Below are positions 27,601-39,905 of a stretch of DNA of 64,000 nt, piece after piece. A program made the translations under genes and the position numbers. The number at the start of each line of letters is the position of its first letter. Within the stretch, counting starts at the first letter, position 1. The notes beneath the pieces were generated by a model. The model had not been told where the DNA came from and ran no database searches. It saw only the letters and a list, made by a program, of their open reading frames with translations. This stretch comes from Taiwanofungus camphoratus (Eukaryota > Basidiomycota > Agaricomycetes > Polyporales > Taiwanofungaceae). The stretch is taken from assembly GCA_003999685.1 (NCBI GenBank), contig CP021228.1:1674001-1738000 (forward strand), in the 5' to 3' direction.

Positions 27601-29391
27601 CTCAATTCGTCTTCAGCGTGATCACGGAGCTTGTGATTGGATACATGCTCCCACATAAACCAGTAGCCATGATGATGTATGACAGGTTTCTTCAACCGAA
27701 GTGTGCACTTTACTGATCTTGTGCCAGGTTTAAGGTTTACCTCTTCCTTATGTAGATGTGGGCTTATATCTGATCTACCGTAAAATAAAGACCTGGGGCT
27801 ATGTCTCTATGTCACAGGGTGAGTGCCATACGCTCACACTAACTGCTACAGGTGAAATCTGAAAATGTTCTCTAAGTCATGATGTTCACGGCGGATTTCA
27901 AACTTGGCCACTACATGAAGATTCCCCCTAGACCTATGTTTTGGTGTCAAGTGCGTGATGCAGTATTCTTCCTTCAGTATTTCTAACGCCATGGATCCTC
28001 TGACCAGGTTATTTCCACAATCATCGCTGGTACAGTGCAGCTTGGAGTCGAGTCCTGGTATGAGACTACTCTTCTTGAGTCCATAGCTTACTCACGCTCA
28101 CCTTCAGGATGTTTACCCATATACCGTGAGTGCACCTGAGTCCGTCAATGTTCTATCACTGAACTATTCTCAGAGACTTGTGTCAGCCTGCGCAGCAAGA
28201 ACTGTAAGGAACGTCAATTCATTGTCAAGGTCGTTTTCTGAGTCTTCCTGCAGATCTGGATTTACCTGCAACGACACTGAGGTGTGGGCTGACTAATCAT
28301 GCTCTTTTCGTCACTTGACTAATACTGCGCAGGTTTTTGCTACGGCTTCAGTCGTAGTAAGTCATTATCCATCGTTTGACAATCTGGATGAGTTTGACTA
28401 CTTACGAAATTCGCAGTGGGGGGTAATAGGCCCGGCTTTGCAGTTTTCCAAGGGTCGACTTTATTAGTGAGTGTCATGAGGGCTTCTCTCTGGTATGCTG
28501 TTGACACCGATTATCTTCGTAGTCGTTCGTAGTATGATTTGCAAGCATGCATGGATAGCTCTAATGACCTTCCAGCACTCCTTTTCTTCTTCATTGTCGG
28601 GGCTGCTTGTCCACTTCTCGTTTGGGCCTTGAACAATAAATACCCAGGGACATTTCTACATTATGTGAAGTAAGTTTCAACTCGTTAGATATAGCCATGC
28701 TTACTGACAGAATACCTTTCAAGCTTCCCGTGAGCGGATTAAGACCAGCCGAAGTGACACTGCATTGACCAGCGTTTGTAGTCTCATGTTCAGTGGCCTC
28801 AACATGATCCCTCCTGCTACCGCTCTCAATTACATACCATGGGCAATTGTGGGGTTTTTATTCCAATATGTTATCCGAAGACGACGCTTCCCTTTCTGGG
28901 CGAAGTATAATTGTTAGTACTTCTGTATGTCTTGTTACACGATCTAAGCTGATTTTTTCTTATTCAGACGTTCTTTCGGCTGCGCTCGATGCGGGGACAA
29001 GCATTTCAACTATACTTATATATTTTTGGTATGGTGTCATTTCTCGGCATGTCGAAATGGCTCTCATATTTCATTTTAGCTTACAGTATCCGCAGAATGG
29101 ACGTATAGGTGAGCATAATATCCTGCAATGGTGGGGTAATACTGTCTATAAGAACACATCGGATTGGAATGCCCTTCCGTTGAGAGAGCTCCAGCAAGGA
29201 GAGACATTCGGGTACGTCAGTCATGTTCATTATAGCGAGCCCAGTTTGTAATGACAGATTGAGTTTAGACCTCGGACTTGGTAGAGCTACTTACTGTATT
29301 GCTAGTACCTTGTATACCAGGGACACTGTTTCAGTTGTATTGTTGCAACCTTTCATTATAAGATCTCCTCTCAACTGCTATAAGCTTTGAA
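24665..29391 (+). CDS. OPT-family oligopeptide transporter
   Basis: Multipass plasma-membrane, proton-coupled importer of small peptides (OPT family). The first exon at ATG 24665 reads MSAEVDEEQRDSATSSDYAS, a hydrophilic N-terminus. Downstream exons give FWAILLPGVNQFYYFRYPS and then the family hallmark SLNPGPFTIKEHVLVTI with GVGAQSAYAV. Later exons give YPQNGRIGEHNILQWWGNTV near 29080-29150, the conserved OPT C-terminal block. The coding sequence is scattered over about 4.7 kb in many short exons with introns of about 50 nt. I identified the family blocks but did not resolve every junction. The stop is uncertain: reading through the last GTACGT gives a stop at 29251, while splicing there gives one at 29391. 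Confidence 0.85.
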
Positions 29392-29633
29392 GAATCAGTT
29401 ACAATTACAAATGCGAATGCAGACTTCAACCTTTGGTGCAGGACGGGCCTTAGCGAAAATATGGCTTTTTGGCTTTTACAAGGTGCATACAATGCCATTG
29501 CATAGCTTACACTACGGTGCACAATGTAACATCTCAGGCCATCACTGCAAGCGTGACCGCTCTAAAATGCATTCATATGGTCGATGTCGATGTCGTGCAT
29601 TGCAAGACATACTAAATCTGTCCTAGGAGGTCG

Positions 29634-31045
29634 TCATACCCGTACCAGTACTCCCATGTAGATCACTTGAGTAGCGGCAACAAGAAATAGAAAATATATC
29701 CGGCGAGAGCGCTGTGAAGGGCTGTTCACTGGTGCCGCTGTCACGGACGCATCCGGGAGGACCAAAGACCGTAGCGACCGCAGCTGTGAACACCAAATCA
29801 GAGGACATGCAGGTTGGCCATGGAAAATGGGGAATCACGTTGAGAAAAGATACCAATGAGGATTAGCTAGCATGAAAATATACTAAGGGAAGTGATGCTT
29901 ACGAGGAAGAACGCCAAGGAAATGAAAGAATACACGAAGGTAAGGGTGTATATTACTGTTCCCAGGTTGAGAAGACCTGCAATTAGCGTTACAATGACTC
30001 TGCAGAACAATCAGTTCGGAAGTAGGACGAGAGGGCTGCACACAAGCATCCTACCCGACAAACTTGTACCCATCATACGCCACAAGATCCAACACTTGGT
30101 TTATCCCACCCTGTTATCACAAATTCAGACACGAGTGCTAAGGGTCGAGACTACGGGTAATCGTACTGGTATATTCAGGAAATAGCACCCCAACTTGACA
30201 AAGACAAAATCGAGTAAAATCACAGCAAGGCCTTTTGAAGCTGTGATACCGAGAACTTCTGGGTGGAAGCGAGAATGCAGTCCCGAGTTCAGTGCAGCTA
30301 GAAGAATGTACGTCACGAACGCCATCACTAGATCAATGAATCCCATGGCGAATCAGTATTCCGAAATGTCATTTCGCTTTGACAGGACATACAAGGAATA
30401 TACAAGTCAGGACAATTGATGTCGTCTCGTGGCGGCTGCCATTCGGGCTGCCCATTTTCTGTGCGACGTAGTCGGCGAGGCCAAGGTTTATGTCTCCAAG
30501 GGAAGAGCAGCAGACGTAATTTATTCATGACATATGAATTTGATACATTAAAATGATGTTTCATCACTGAGATTGGGATTAGGCCCCCAAGCTGCGGATG
30601 CTCAAAATGAGTTAAGATGTGTATGATCAGAAGGATCCTTACATGCGTTTTTTTGCACGTAATCCTGACCAGCAGCTACTGCACTTTGTCCAAGTTGCAT
30701 GCCAAATTGCGCTGTAGCATCATTAATACCCCAGGCCGAGAAATCTACAGGTACGTTGGACACGTTCACACCAGGGTGTGGTTGACCGTGCACAGGTTGC
30801 CGCGGAGGGGAGCCTAAGGGTTGATATTGGCCTGTTGACGCTGTATACCCGGGAGGAATACGACTACCAGGACCAACACCTGGAACGGATTGAGTAAACG
30901 GCTGCTGGACTGGCGGGGAGCTAGTGTAACGTTGGTAGCCCTGTGGAGAAGCAGGAGTAGATGGGGGCTCTGGTATGTACGCCGGGTGAGTTGGCACTGG
31001 ATGCTGCAGCGGGGGGGGACTTCTGCTGTTGGTATAGTAAGACAT
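29634..31045 (-). CDS. YIF1: YIF1-type ER/Golgi trafficking protein
   Basis: Membrane protein that partners YIP1/YPT GTPases in ER-to-Golgi vesicle transport. The start at 31045 (MSYYTNSRSPPPLQ) precedes a Pro/Gln-rich cytosolic segment and the family block INDATAQFGMQLGQSAVAAG. After an intron comes FNVSNSYVMNKLRLLLFPW and PRDDINCPDLYIP. Membrane segments follow around 30120-30346 (FIDLVMAFVTYILLAAL, in part). The last exon reads RSRRIYFLFLVAATQVIYMG then VLVRV, stop at 29634, matching the YIF1 end. An in-frame ATG at 31210 would add 55 residues rich in Cys and Ser, but it overlaps the start of the divergent neighbour and is probably UTR. The gene is tail-to-tail with the OPT gene. Confidence 0.88.
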
Positions 31046-31208
31046 CGTGGATGGTGAGGGCAGCGACGGCGGACGCGCCGTCAACGTGGTCGGGCAGTGA
31101 GCTGGACAATAACTCGTGGAGAGCACGTGACAATAACAGATGCAAATAGGTTGTGTGTCGATAAAAGAGGAATGCGGGCAAGCTGCGGTGTAATTTGGGC
31201 GTGAATCC
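31046..31208. promoter_or_regulatory. Shared divergent promoter, YIF1 / sphingolipid methyltransferase
   Basis: Only about 163 bp separate the two divergent start codons (31045 minus, 31209 plus), so both promoters must lie here or overlap the genes. No clear TATA box is visible; GC-rich stretches are present. Confidence 0.5.
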
Positions 31209-33199
31209 ATGTCAGAGCCGGTCGTGACAAGTGTCCATATGTCGTCCTACTCGGTCAAGGCCACCAGGACTCCTGCCATCAAAAATGCGCCTCTCATTGG
31301 GCTGGCGGAAGGATGTGGCTATTTCAACAATTACCACTTCGTGGGTCTAATCATAGTCATTCCATGGTTCGTCAAACGGATGCTCCCGCTCGTGAATCGT
31401 GGTGGTTTCAAGACCTACTTGTTCATGGTTCTCTTACTTGGTCTTCCTATCGCCATTGCCTACTGGACCTTGATGAGCACGTATGGGCCTCGTAAGAACT
31501 ATAAGGTTCAGCTCCCTGGCAGGAGCCTCGAGGAATATTTAACGATCAAGGACGACGAGTTGAAGGCTAAGTACCATGGCAAGGAGAAAATCCCCATGCA
31601 AGTATTTCATGATGCGTTTTTTGACGACAAGATTGATTTCAACGGTTCGACATTACTTTGACACGGTCTGACGCGTCGTTGCTCACGTCGTTGGTGGTTC
31701 AGGTGATGTCCTCGACATCATGGAACAACGTCACGACTGGGCCAAAATGGCATTCACTCCGGCATTGTTCAAATATGTCTTTACACAATTCGTTCCTGAG
31801 GTAATCATGCACACAAAAAGTCAGGATGAAGAGCAAGTCCGTGGCCATTATGATCGTAAGCCTTCCCTCCATCCCATTCCTTTAGGCATTGTCTCAGGCT
31901 ACCTTCATTTAGGCGGTGATGACTTTTATGAATGGTAATCAACAATGATGAGACTCCGTTCACGATTGACGATCGGATTCAGGTTCCTTGGCCCACGTAT
32001 GGTATATACCTCTGGCATTGTCCACTCTTTAGAGACCGAAGAGTCGCTGGAACAACTCCAGGATAACAAACTGATTGTCGTCTGCGAGAAGGCCAGCACA
32101 ATCATGCGTAGTCTATGACTGTACTAACACTCGCACAGCTGGACCTTCAACCCGATGACCGCCTCCTTGACGTCGGGTGCGGATGGGGAACTCTGTGCGC
32201 TTTTGCCGCGAAGAATTACCATTGTGAGGTTACCGGTATCACGCTGGGAAAAAATCAAACAAAGTTCGGCAATGAGCGGATTGCGGCGAACGTGAGTGAT
32301 GTGCATGCCTCCCCTGATCTTGGCTAAGCGATCTTCATTCAGGGTGGAGATCCGTCCAGAGCCAAGGTCCTCTGCATGGATTACAGGGATATTCCAGGCG
32401 GGAAAAGCGCGTATACCAAGATTGTCAGTCTCGAGATGGCTGAGGTATGTCTTTCACAGTTTGTGGTTCCTGACTGCCAAACGGACACTCTCGACAGCAC
32501 GTCGGAGTTCGACGCTACGGGGCATTCTTGAGGCAGATGTACGATCTTCTCGATGACGATGGCATCTTTGTTTTGCAAGTCGCAGGCATTCGGCCACACT
32601 GGCAATACGAGGATCTCATTTGGTATGTGTCTATCTGTACACGCAGATTGTCTTAACTATTCTGTCATCGGTATCATTTATGTTGGTTGACGTTGTAGGG
32701 GCTTGTTCATGAACAAATACATCTTCCCCGGTGCAGACGCATCCTGTTCGCTTGGTTGGGTTATCAACCAGGTCGAAGCAGCCGGCTTCGAGGTGAAGAA
32801 CATTGATGTCCTCGGTGTGCATTATAGTGCTACACTCTGGCGTTGGTACAAGAACTGGGTCTCGAACAAGGACAAGGTGATCGAGGCGTACGGCGAGCGG
32901 TCAGTCGAGTATTATACTACTGCATCGCGGTCGATCAAGTCAACTGACATGGCGTTCATAGATGGTATAGGATATGGGTGTTCTTTTTGGCTTATTCTAC
33001 TATTGTCAGCCGGTAAGATGCTTGTGCAGCTGCCGTTGTGTTGCATGCTTACCCTATGATTGCTAATGCTCATAACAGCCAAGGAGGCGCATCTGTATTC
33101 CAGATAACTTTGCATAAGAACTTGAACGCGTACCCCAGAATACTAGGTGTTCCTAACCACGCCTCAATTCATGTCTCTCCTCAGAAAGAGATCTCGTGA
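31209..33199 (+). CDS. Sphingolipid C9-methyltransferase
   Basis: Transfers a methyl group from S-adenosylmethionine to C9 of the 4,8-sphingadienine of fungal glucosylceramides, at a membrane. The start at 31209 gives MSEPVVTSVHMSSYSVKATR. Two N-terminal membrane segments follow (FVGLIIVIPWFVKRML and YLFMVLLLGLPIAIAYW), as in this family. Next come HDWAKMAFTPALFKYVFTQF and DDFYEWFLGPRMVYTSGI. The cyclopropane-synthase-like SAM site is DVGCGWGTLCAFAAK, then VTGITLGKNQTKFG. Later blocks are SLEMAEHVGVRRYGAFLRQM and VLGVHYSATLWRWYKNW. The best last junction uses donor GTCAGC near 33008. It joins QGGASVFQITLHKNLNAYP to the stop at 33199. About six short introns. Looks intact. Confidence 0.88.
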
Positions 33200-33689
33200 G
33201 CTATAATTATTGTCACATTGACAGCTTTTCTGAAGCAATTGGTATATCAGGCTGGTCGTTTGATCTTAGTCGTGCTAATTTGGAGGAGTTGCCAGCGAAT
33301 GTACTGAGGATGAAAATTACTATAGGTCACATTACTATCCTGAGACTTGATGACCGCGGTTTTTGGCATAGGATATTGTTATGGTTGAGGCCGCAATTAT
33401 CACTAAATGATTGCTATTTGCAATTATATCATCAAGATGCAGATATTTCTGCTGAGATACTTGCTCTCGCTCTCGGACGCCAGAGAGGTCTGTGAGCATT
33501 TGGATGAAACGGTTTCAAAAGGAAGTTTTGAGGAAGGTTGAAGTCAATCGTGGGATCACCCGGTCATGACCGCGATTACTAAATAAGTCAAGGCCACGTG
33601 TCGATGTCGCAGAAAAAGTTAAGAGACTGCACAGTGCAAGCTACATAAGTAGTATCACAGAACGAGTAGGCAAGAGTTCGGTACTCTCG
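33200..33689. other. Intergenic spacer
   Basis: About 490 bp downstream of the methyltransferase. A 99-codon frame (33196-33495) overlaps the stop region but shows no family signature, so it is treated as 3' UTR or spacer. Confidence 0.4.
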
Positions 33690-35287
33690 ATGGTTGTTCA
33701 GAGACTACTCCACCGAAGTTGGATCACACTTTCATATAGGACGCTCTGCTGTCGATTGCGTATCCCTGCCCATCACCAATGCTTTACTTATGCGACTACC
33801 CCGAAGCATTACGTTGTACCTCAGAAGGACGTGCTGAGTGGGCTTGATAATGCACCCATTCTTCAGCACGTCAGAAGGAGAGTAGAAGAGCGAGATCAAT
33901 TACAGTTAGAAGTATGTTCATCTTTGCTCATGGTAGAAGATCTACCTATGTCCGGCCTTGCTTTTCTCGCAGGTTTCGGAGGATTTTTCTGACTCGGACG
34001 ATATTTCACGGGTCAAGCGAATCAAGGAGCTGGAACCCTTGTATGATGCTTGGAATAAATGGGTACATTTGCGGCAGGTTTGTGTAAAAATAAGTATCAT
34101 CATGTTTACTTCCCTTGACAACTAGCCCAACAGTAGTCATTACAAGAAATGCTGCCTATGCTCGACGATACTGATCCCGCAATGCGTGCTCTCGCCATAG
34201 AAGAGCATACTTCTCTTATGGAGACTCTTTCAAGACTCCTGGAAATCACTTTTCCCAAGTTGCTCGTTCCTCCATCTTCTACTGCCAGTCTTTCTGCCAT
34301 CATCGAACTCAAGGCGGGCGTAGGTGGCTCTGAAGCCTCGCTATTTCTGGGTGATCTCGTACGGATGTACCTTCAAGTTGCAACCACTCTGCGGTGGGGT
34401 GCGAACATTTTAAGTAGTAACGTCCTTGAAAATGGTGGTATGAAGGATGCAATTGTAGAGGTGAAGGGTGAGAAGGCCTATGATACTCTACGATGGGAAA
34501 GCGGCGTACATCGGGTACAGAGGGTTCCCGCTACTGAAGCAAATGGGAGAGTCCACACGAGCACCGTCGCGGTTGTTGTGCGCTAACATACCCGTCTCAT
34601 GCCGACTTCCTTTTTGTTCTGACATATTTTCAGGTCCTTCCCTTATCTGAAGATGGCGAAGCGTCCGCAGATAAGAATGACCTCTTCTCAATGGATGATG
34701 TCAAGATTGAGGTAATGCGCTCACGAGGTGCTGGTGGTCAGGTAGGCTTAACTGTTCGACCATTTTGGATGCCATCTCATGAAAAGTGTAGCATGTGAAC
34801 AAAACTGAATCGGCTGTCCGGTTGACCCATTTACCTACTGGAATTACCGTGTCAATGCAAGACGAGCGTAGTCAGCATCAGGTTTGTCACACAAGCTTCT
34901 GAATTTCCGGTGGGATTTACCCTTCCAATTCTTCAGAACAGACGTCGAGCATTCCAAGTTCTTCGGGCTCGTCTCATGGATCGGAAGCTCAGCCAAGAGG
35001 TGGTCGAGCGGCGACAAGTACGTCGGAACCTTGTTCGAAGCTCGGATAGAAGCGAAAAAATAAGGACATACAATTACGCTCAGGTACGGCTTCGCTCGCT
35101 GTAATCGAGGAGCAATAGAGTGATTAATCATGATGCTTTATAGGATCGAGTAACAGACCATCGTCTTGGACTCTCACTCATGAATCTCACTTCTGTAATG
35201 GAAGGTGATGGACTACAAGGAATTCTGCAAGCTTTGGATAGCAAGTATAATGAGGATATTTTAGAGGATATATTATCTCGCCAGTGA
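33690..35287 (+). CDS. MRF1: Mitochondrial peptide chain release factor 1
   Basis: Class-I release factor that hydrolyses peptidyl-tRNA at UAA/UAG on mitochondrial ribosomes. The start at 33690 gives a basic, hydroxylated N-terminus ([17 protein letters not shown]) fitting a mitochondrial targeting peptide. Domain order: helical domain 1 ([14 protein letters not shown]...), then [20 protein letters not shown], then [19 protein letters not shown]. The catalytic GGQ motif [17 protein letters not shown] is split by an intron just after GGQ (near 34741). The C-terminal part is [15 protein letters not shown], with the stop at 35287. About six introns. All conserved blocks are present, so the gene looks functional. 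Confidence 0.93.
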
Positions 35288-35560
35288 TCCATTCCGTCCA
35301 CCATCAGGGTTCATTCATTTTTAAATAGTTTCGGAGTTCTTTAAATAAGCTTGCTATCTATTTGCTTACATCGTCATAAGCAAAAGAGTCACTGCACCTG
35401 GCTTTCTCGCTCGTTTCAGTGCTTAGTACTCAGTGCTCAGCACCGTTTTGACTCAATTGCCGCGCGTTGTGATCGTCGGCTGCATCGCGTGCACGTGGGA
35501 GCATTGAGGCGTCTGTGCACAAGCTATTCGACTTGCTACCTCGTCGTTGGACTCTCAACG

Positions 35561-38500
35561 ATGTCCCACGGAAGTGGTGGTTTATCAAAGTGGTTTTCGA
35601 TACTTCTCAATGCTGAGCCCGGTGACGATGACCCTGGAGGACTACCTCCTGGCACCCCACCGACATGTAGGCAGAATACAAGCTAGATGGGTTTTTACCC
35701 AGAACTGATATATTTTCTCTCAAGACAAATTTGAAGGCCCTTGGTTCCTCACCCAAATTGTGCTTTCGTCTACTATTGGCCTTGTGTCGTTCCTCGTATT
35801 CTCTTATTGCCGGACCAGGTGGCCTTTGTTGTTTGCTCCTCGAACCAAATTGAAAGGTACGTCTCGCTACGGTTTGCCGCTCGCGTTTCCGGTTTCATCT
35901 TAGCTCCACAGGATTCTCCCCTCACGAAGCTCATGCACATCAAGCTTTCTTTGGCTGGATCTTACCTACCATCCGCACGTCTGAATTCTCTGTGCTTCAA
36001 ATCGTTGGCTTGGACGCAGCTGTAGTCAGTCACTAACCCAGCTTCGTATCTTGACACGGTTCCCTGAATAATTCTTAGCTTCTCAATTTCTTCAAAATGT
36101 CATTTTGGCTATTCTCGACATGTTCTGTTTTCGCAGCATTGATTCTTATGCCTCTGAATTTGAAGGTTTGTCTCCTATAAAATGACTTCGTTTATTTATT
36201 ACTAATCTGCTCATCAGAATAACATTGACATTGGCGACGGACGTGAGGACAGCGGTGGCGACTGGCGCTCTCCTTTGTCCCCTGATACAACCCCTGGACG
36301 CGATTGGCTTGACCTCATCAACGATGCTAACTCCTACCTATCAGTCCACCTGTTATTTACTTACTTGTTTACCTTGCTTGCCCTGTATTTTATTTACCTG
36401 AACTACAAGAGGTTCATCCGCGCTCGCCAGTTATTCTCCCTGGAGCTCGTCCATTCGATACCAGCGCGAACGGTGATGGTGACCCATCTTCCAAACCATT
36501 TACAGGGGGAGCGAAAATTGGCGGAATACTTCGAAAGCATGGGCTTGACAGTCGAAAGCGTCAGTATCTGCAGAGAGGTCGATTCACTGAAACTCTTATT
36601 GGACAAAAGGACGGCAGCTTTGCTGAAGTTGGAGGCCGCTTGGGTACGCTATGTGGGAAATCCCAGCGTCGCCGAAATACGCAATTTAACTGTTCGCGAG
36701 AATCAATCGCCTGACGATACGGATCTTGAAGCCAGATCGGAAGCCCATGTCGTACCTCAACGCAAGCGGCCTACTCTGCGACCTGGATGGTTCCAAAAGA
36801 AAGTAGACGCCTTGGAGTATTTGGGAAACGTATTCAGGGAGGCTGATGAACAGGTCAAAAAATGCAGGAGGATGGGAAGATTCAAAGCTACTCATACTGC
36901 TTTTGTCACCTTTGAGACGATGTCAAGTGCTGTAGGTCATGCTCACATTCAATCCCAAGTCGAAAATACTCATCATTATCCGGCTCAGCAAATAGCTGCG
37001 CAGACCGTCCATGGTCCAATACCTTCTCAATGTCTCACACGTCTCGCGCCTGAGCCTCGCGACATCGTATGGTCCAATATAACCCATTCTCCCGCCTCCC
37101 TTCGTGTTCGAGAGTCAATAGTACTCGGCGCTATGGGTCTCTTGTTTTTTTTCTGGCTCATCCCGACTTCTGCATTGGCGAGTTTACTGAGTTACAAGGA
37201 GATCAAGAAAACAATGCCTTGGCTTGGGCAACTGATAGATGCAAATGAGCAAGTTCGTGCGATTGTGCAAAATTCACTTCCGTCTGTCGCTATAATCACT
37301 CTGAACGCTTTGTTACCCTTTTTGCTTGAAGGTGACCTATTTGTCGTTTTCTGCACGAGTTTGCTTTCATTGAACGCACACTTCGTTTCTCTCATAGCTC
37401 TTACTTATATACAGGGATACCCTGCCCGTAGTTTGATTGAATATTCGCTCCTCAAAAAGTGAATCTATCTCATCACTATGTGTAGCATTCTTTATTGACA
37501 GGAAGCTCGAGATATTTTCTTTTTCTCTTAGTCAACGTTGTCTTCATCTTTTTAGTTGCCAGCACATATTGGCAACTTGTCCGAGATCTCGCGAGCTCGC
37601 CAGCGAAGGGCGTGGAAAAATTGGCGTATGCTTTGGCAGCGGGCAAAGCTAGGTGAGCGACTTCTCCCTTATCTCAATCCCATATATAGATATTGATTAC
37701 CTCTGATGTAGACATTTCTTCCTTTCGTATGTGATTCTACAAGGTGGGTGCTCGCGATCGAAACAAAAATCCTTATTGAACGATTATAGGTCTTGGTATT
37801 ATGCCCCTACAACTTCTCAACCTCGGCGTCCTGATTCCTCGACTCATATATCGCTTATTCATAACGCGAACACCTCGAGGTCAGAACGGATGTAATATTG
37901 TGAAGAAAGCGGCTTACATCGCACGCAGACTTTGCAGAGCTGAATGCTCCGCCCATGATTAACTATGGCGTTGTCTTCCCACAAGCCATTCTCATCTTTG
38001 TGATCACGCTGTTGTATAGTGTTATTCAACCTCTAATTCTGGTTTTCGGTGCAATTTATTTCGGCGTCGCCTATGTAGTATACAAGTACAAACTTCTATT
38101 CGGTATGTGTTCGTCTTCTGCGCAATATCATGGTAGCCTTTGGCTAATCTACTTCTGCAGTGTTCTACAAACCGTACGAATCCCAGGGTCAGGGTTGGCC
38201 CATTACGTTTGCCCGTCTCATATGGGGCATAGTTATATTTATCGTCTTCATGATTGGCATCTTCATTTTGAAAAAGTCCTACGTGCTGGCGACTCTATTG
38301 GCACCACTGCTCGCTGGAACGGTAATTTGGTCGTGGCACATTGATAAGGTCTTCCGCCCATTGAGCAAGTACGTCAATTTGAGTTCCGTCTTCGAAGTGC
38401 AGAGAGGGGAAGATTCAGCCGATGTTGTACGTTTGAGGGCTGGGCATCCTGTAACATGGTCACAGAGGTGAGTTTAATCCTACTTGTTGACATGGGCCAT

Positions 38501-39310
38501 CGGTCTGATGGTTACATCAAGTAATCTGAATCGCCGGCGATATGCGCAGAACGATGAGATACTTTATGTTGCCCCCGAAGATGAGCGGACAGATTATGTA
38601 CGTGTCAAGACGTTTGTATAATCCTCTCATCTGAAATTCGACGTAGTCACAGCCTCCCATGGCTAATTGGTACAGCGGAGTCCTTAAGTGAGATTAATTT
38701 GATCAAAATTTGCATCATCTGATGACTCTCCAGCACAGGAAAACGACGATATGGACATCCAGCTATAAACGGGGTGTTGCCTTCTCCATGGCTCCCCTCG
38801 GCACGTCCTCGCGGTTCGTCAGATGGTCTCCGTCCGGGAGTCTTACCTATCAGGCAGGATCTAAATCCGGCCGTTGTGTTGACGTTAACGAAGCGACGCA
38901 GCACGTTGCGGGCAGATGGGCGCCAGCAAGACATCGAAACCAGAACCGCTGCTCGTATGGCATGTAATGACGCGGATTCCAGCACGGCGCGGTCAGGACA
39001 CCAGATACTGGGTGAAGACACTACTGCAAACCCTTGGGAGGATGCCGAAGCGAGACAGTCGTCAATTATGGTTTCGCAGACTGATTTGAATCATCGACTA
39101 AGTTATGACGATGGATCTGGCGTCATAGTCCTCCCAGAAAATGAATGGCTTGCTGGAGGGGACAGCGACACAGATTCTGATGTGGGTGGCTCGAATGATT
39201 CGCATAGTTCGCAGCGATTAGAATGGCAGAGGCAGTCAGCCAGGCCAAGTCCATCCACATCCAACAGACGACATAGTACTTATTTTCACCATCCAGAACG
39301 ACGAAGATAA
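35561..39310 (+). CDS. CSC1/OSCA/TMEM63-family cation channel (Rsn1-like)
   Basis: Multipass membrane protein of the hyperosmolality- or mechanically gated calcium-permeable channel family (formerly DUF221). The start at 35561 gives MSHGSGGLSKWFSILLN. The first membrane segment (VLSSTIGLVSFLVFSYC) is followed by RTRWPLLFAPRTKLKG, typical of the family. The large exon 36275-37460 has YFIYLNYKRFIRARQLF and VMVTHLPNHLQGERKL, then the cytosolic RNA-recognition-like domain, ending in FVTFETMSSAVGHAHIQSQ and PEPRDIVWSNI. Then come the pore segments (GLLFFFWLIPTSALASL and on to YKYKLLF near 38090). The C-terminal tail is hydrophilic (DSDTDSDVGG) with the stop at 39310. This is the last ordinary gene before the subtelomeric array, only about 160 bp from the first telomere-like remnant. 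Confidence 0.87.
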
Positions 39311-39471
39311 GTATAGCATACATGATATCACTCACTCTCAGGGCATGTTATGATGTGTCTGTATACTTTGGACTACTTACACATCTAATTTTGAAAGCTG
39401 GTGACAGCTGCAACATGAGTGTTTTGTGCTCAGTGGCATTGTCAGTCTCATTATATAGGGATTTGCATGAT

Positions 39472-39890
39472 TTAGTTAGGGTTTGGAGGAAGAGCGAGCA
39501 GCGCCGCAGGTGCTGCAAGTGCGATACGGGCTTGAAAGAGCTGGAACTTAGTGATGCTAGTACTAATTAGTCCGCCTATGGGGGGGCAGACGACTCATTT
39601 TGACTAAGTCTCATCAGAGCACTAGCGTCGATTATAACCTTGTTCAGTTTAGGGCAAACCTAAGGCTGAGTCATGGTCCGGGGACCGATGACTAAGTCAG
39701 TTTGACTTAACCTGGGCAAAGGGTTGCAGATGGGAGCGAATCACGTCTCTCCCTCCTATCCTAATCAGTCAGCGTCAAGAAAGAAGCATTGTCTAGAATC
39801 GCCTAGACACCATTACTGATCAGATGTCAGAGTCATCTGATTAAGATTAGAATCTAGACCCGAGGCCTGGGCCTCAGGTGACTAGAGTGG
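39472..39890. repeat. A-type subtelomeric unit A0 (oldest, truncated)
   Basis: Begins with a telomeric remnant (TTAGTTAGGGTT) and carries the unit tail, a degenerate hammerhead and the first third of an A unit, then stops at a TTAGG tract. It is more diverged than the others and is nearest the genes. Confidence 0.8.
39556..39626 (-). ncRNA. Degenerate hammerhead ribozyme
   Basis: Same architecture as the other copies (CUGAUGA, stem II GAC/GUC, stem I), but the GAAA core is AAAA here and stem III has a mismatch, so it should be inactive. Confidence 0.75.
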
Positions 39891-39905
39891 TTAGGTTAGG
39901 TTAGG

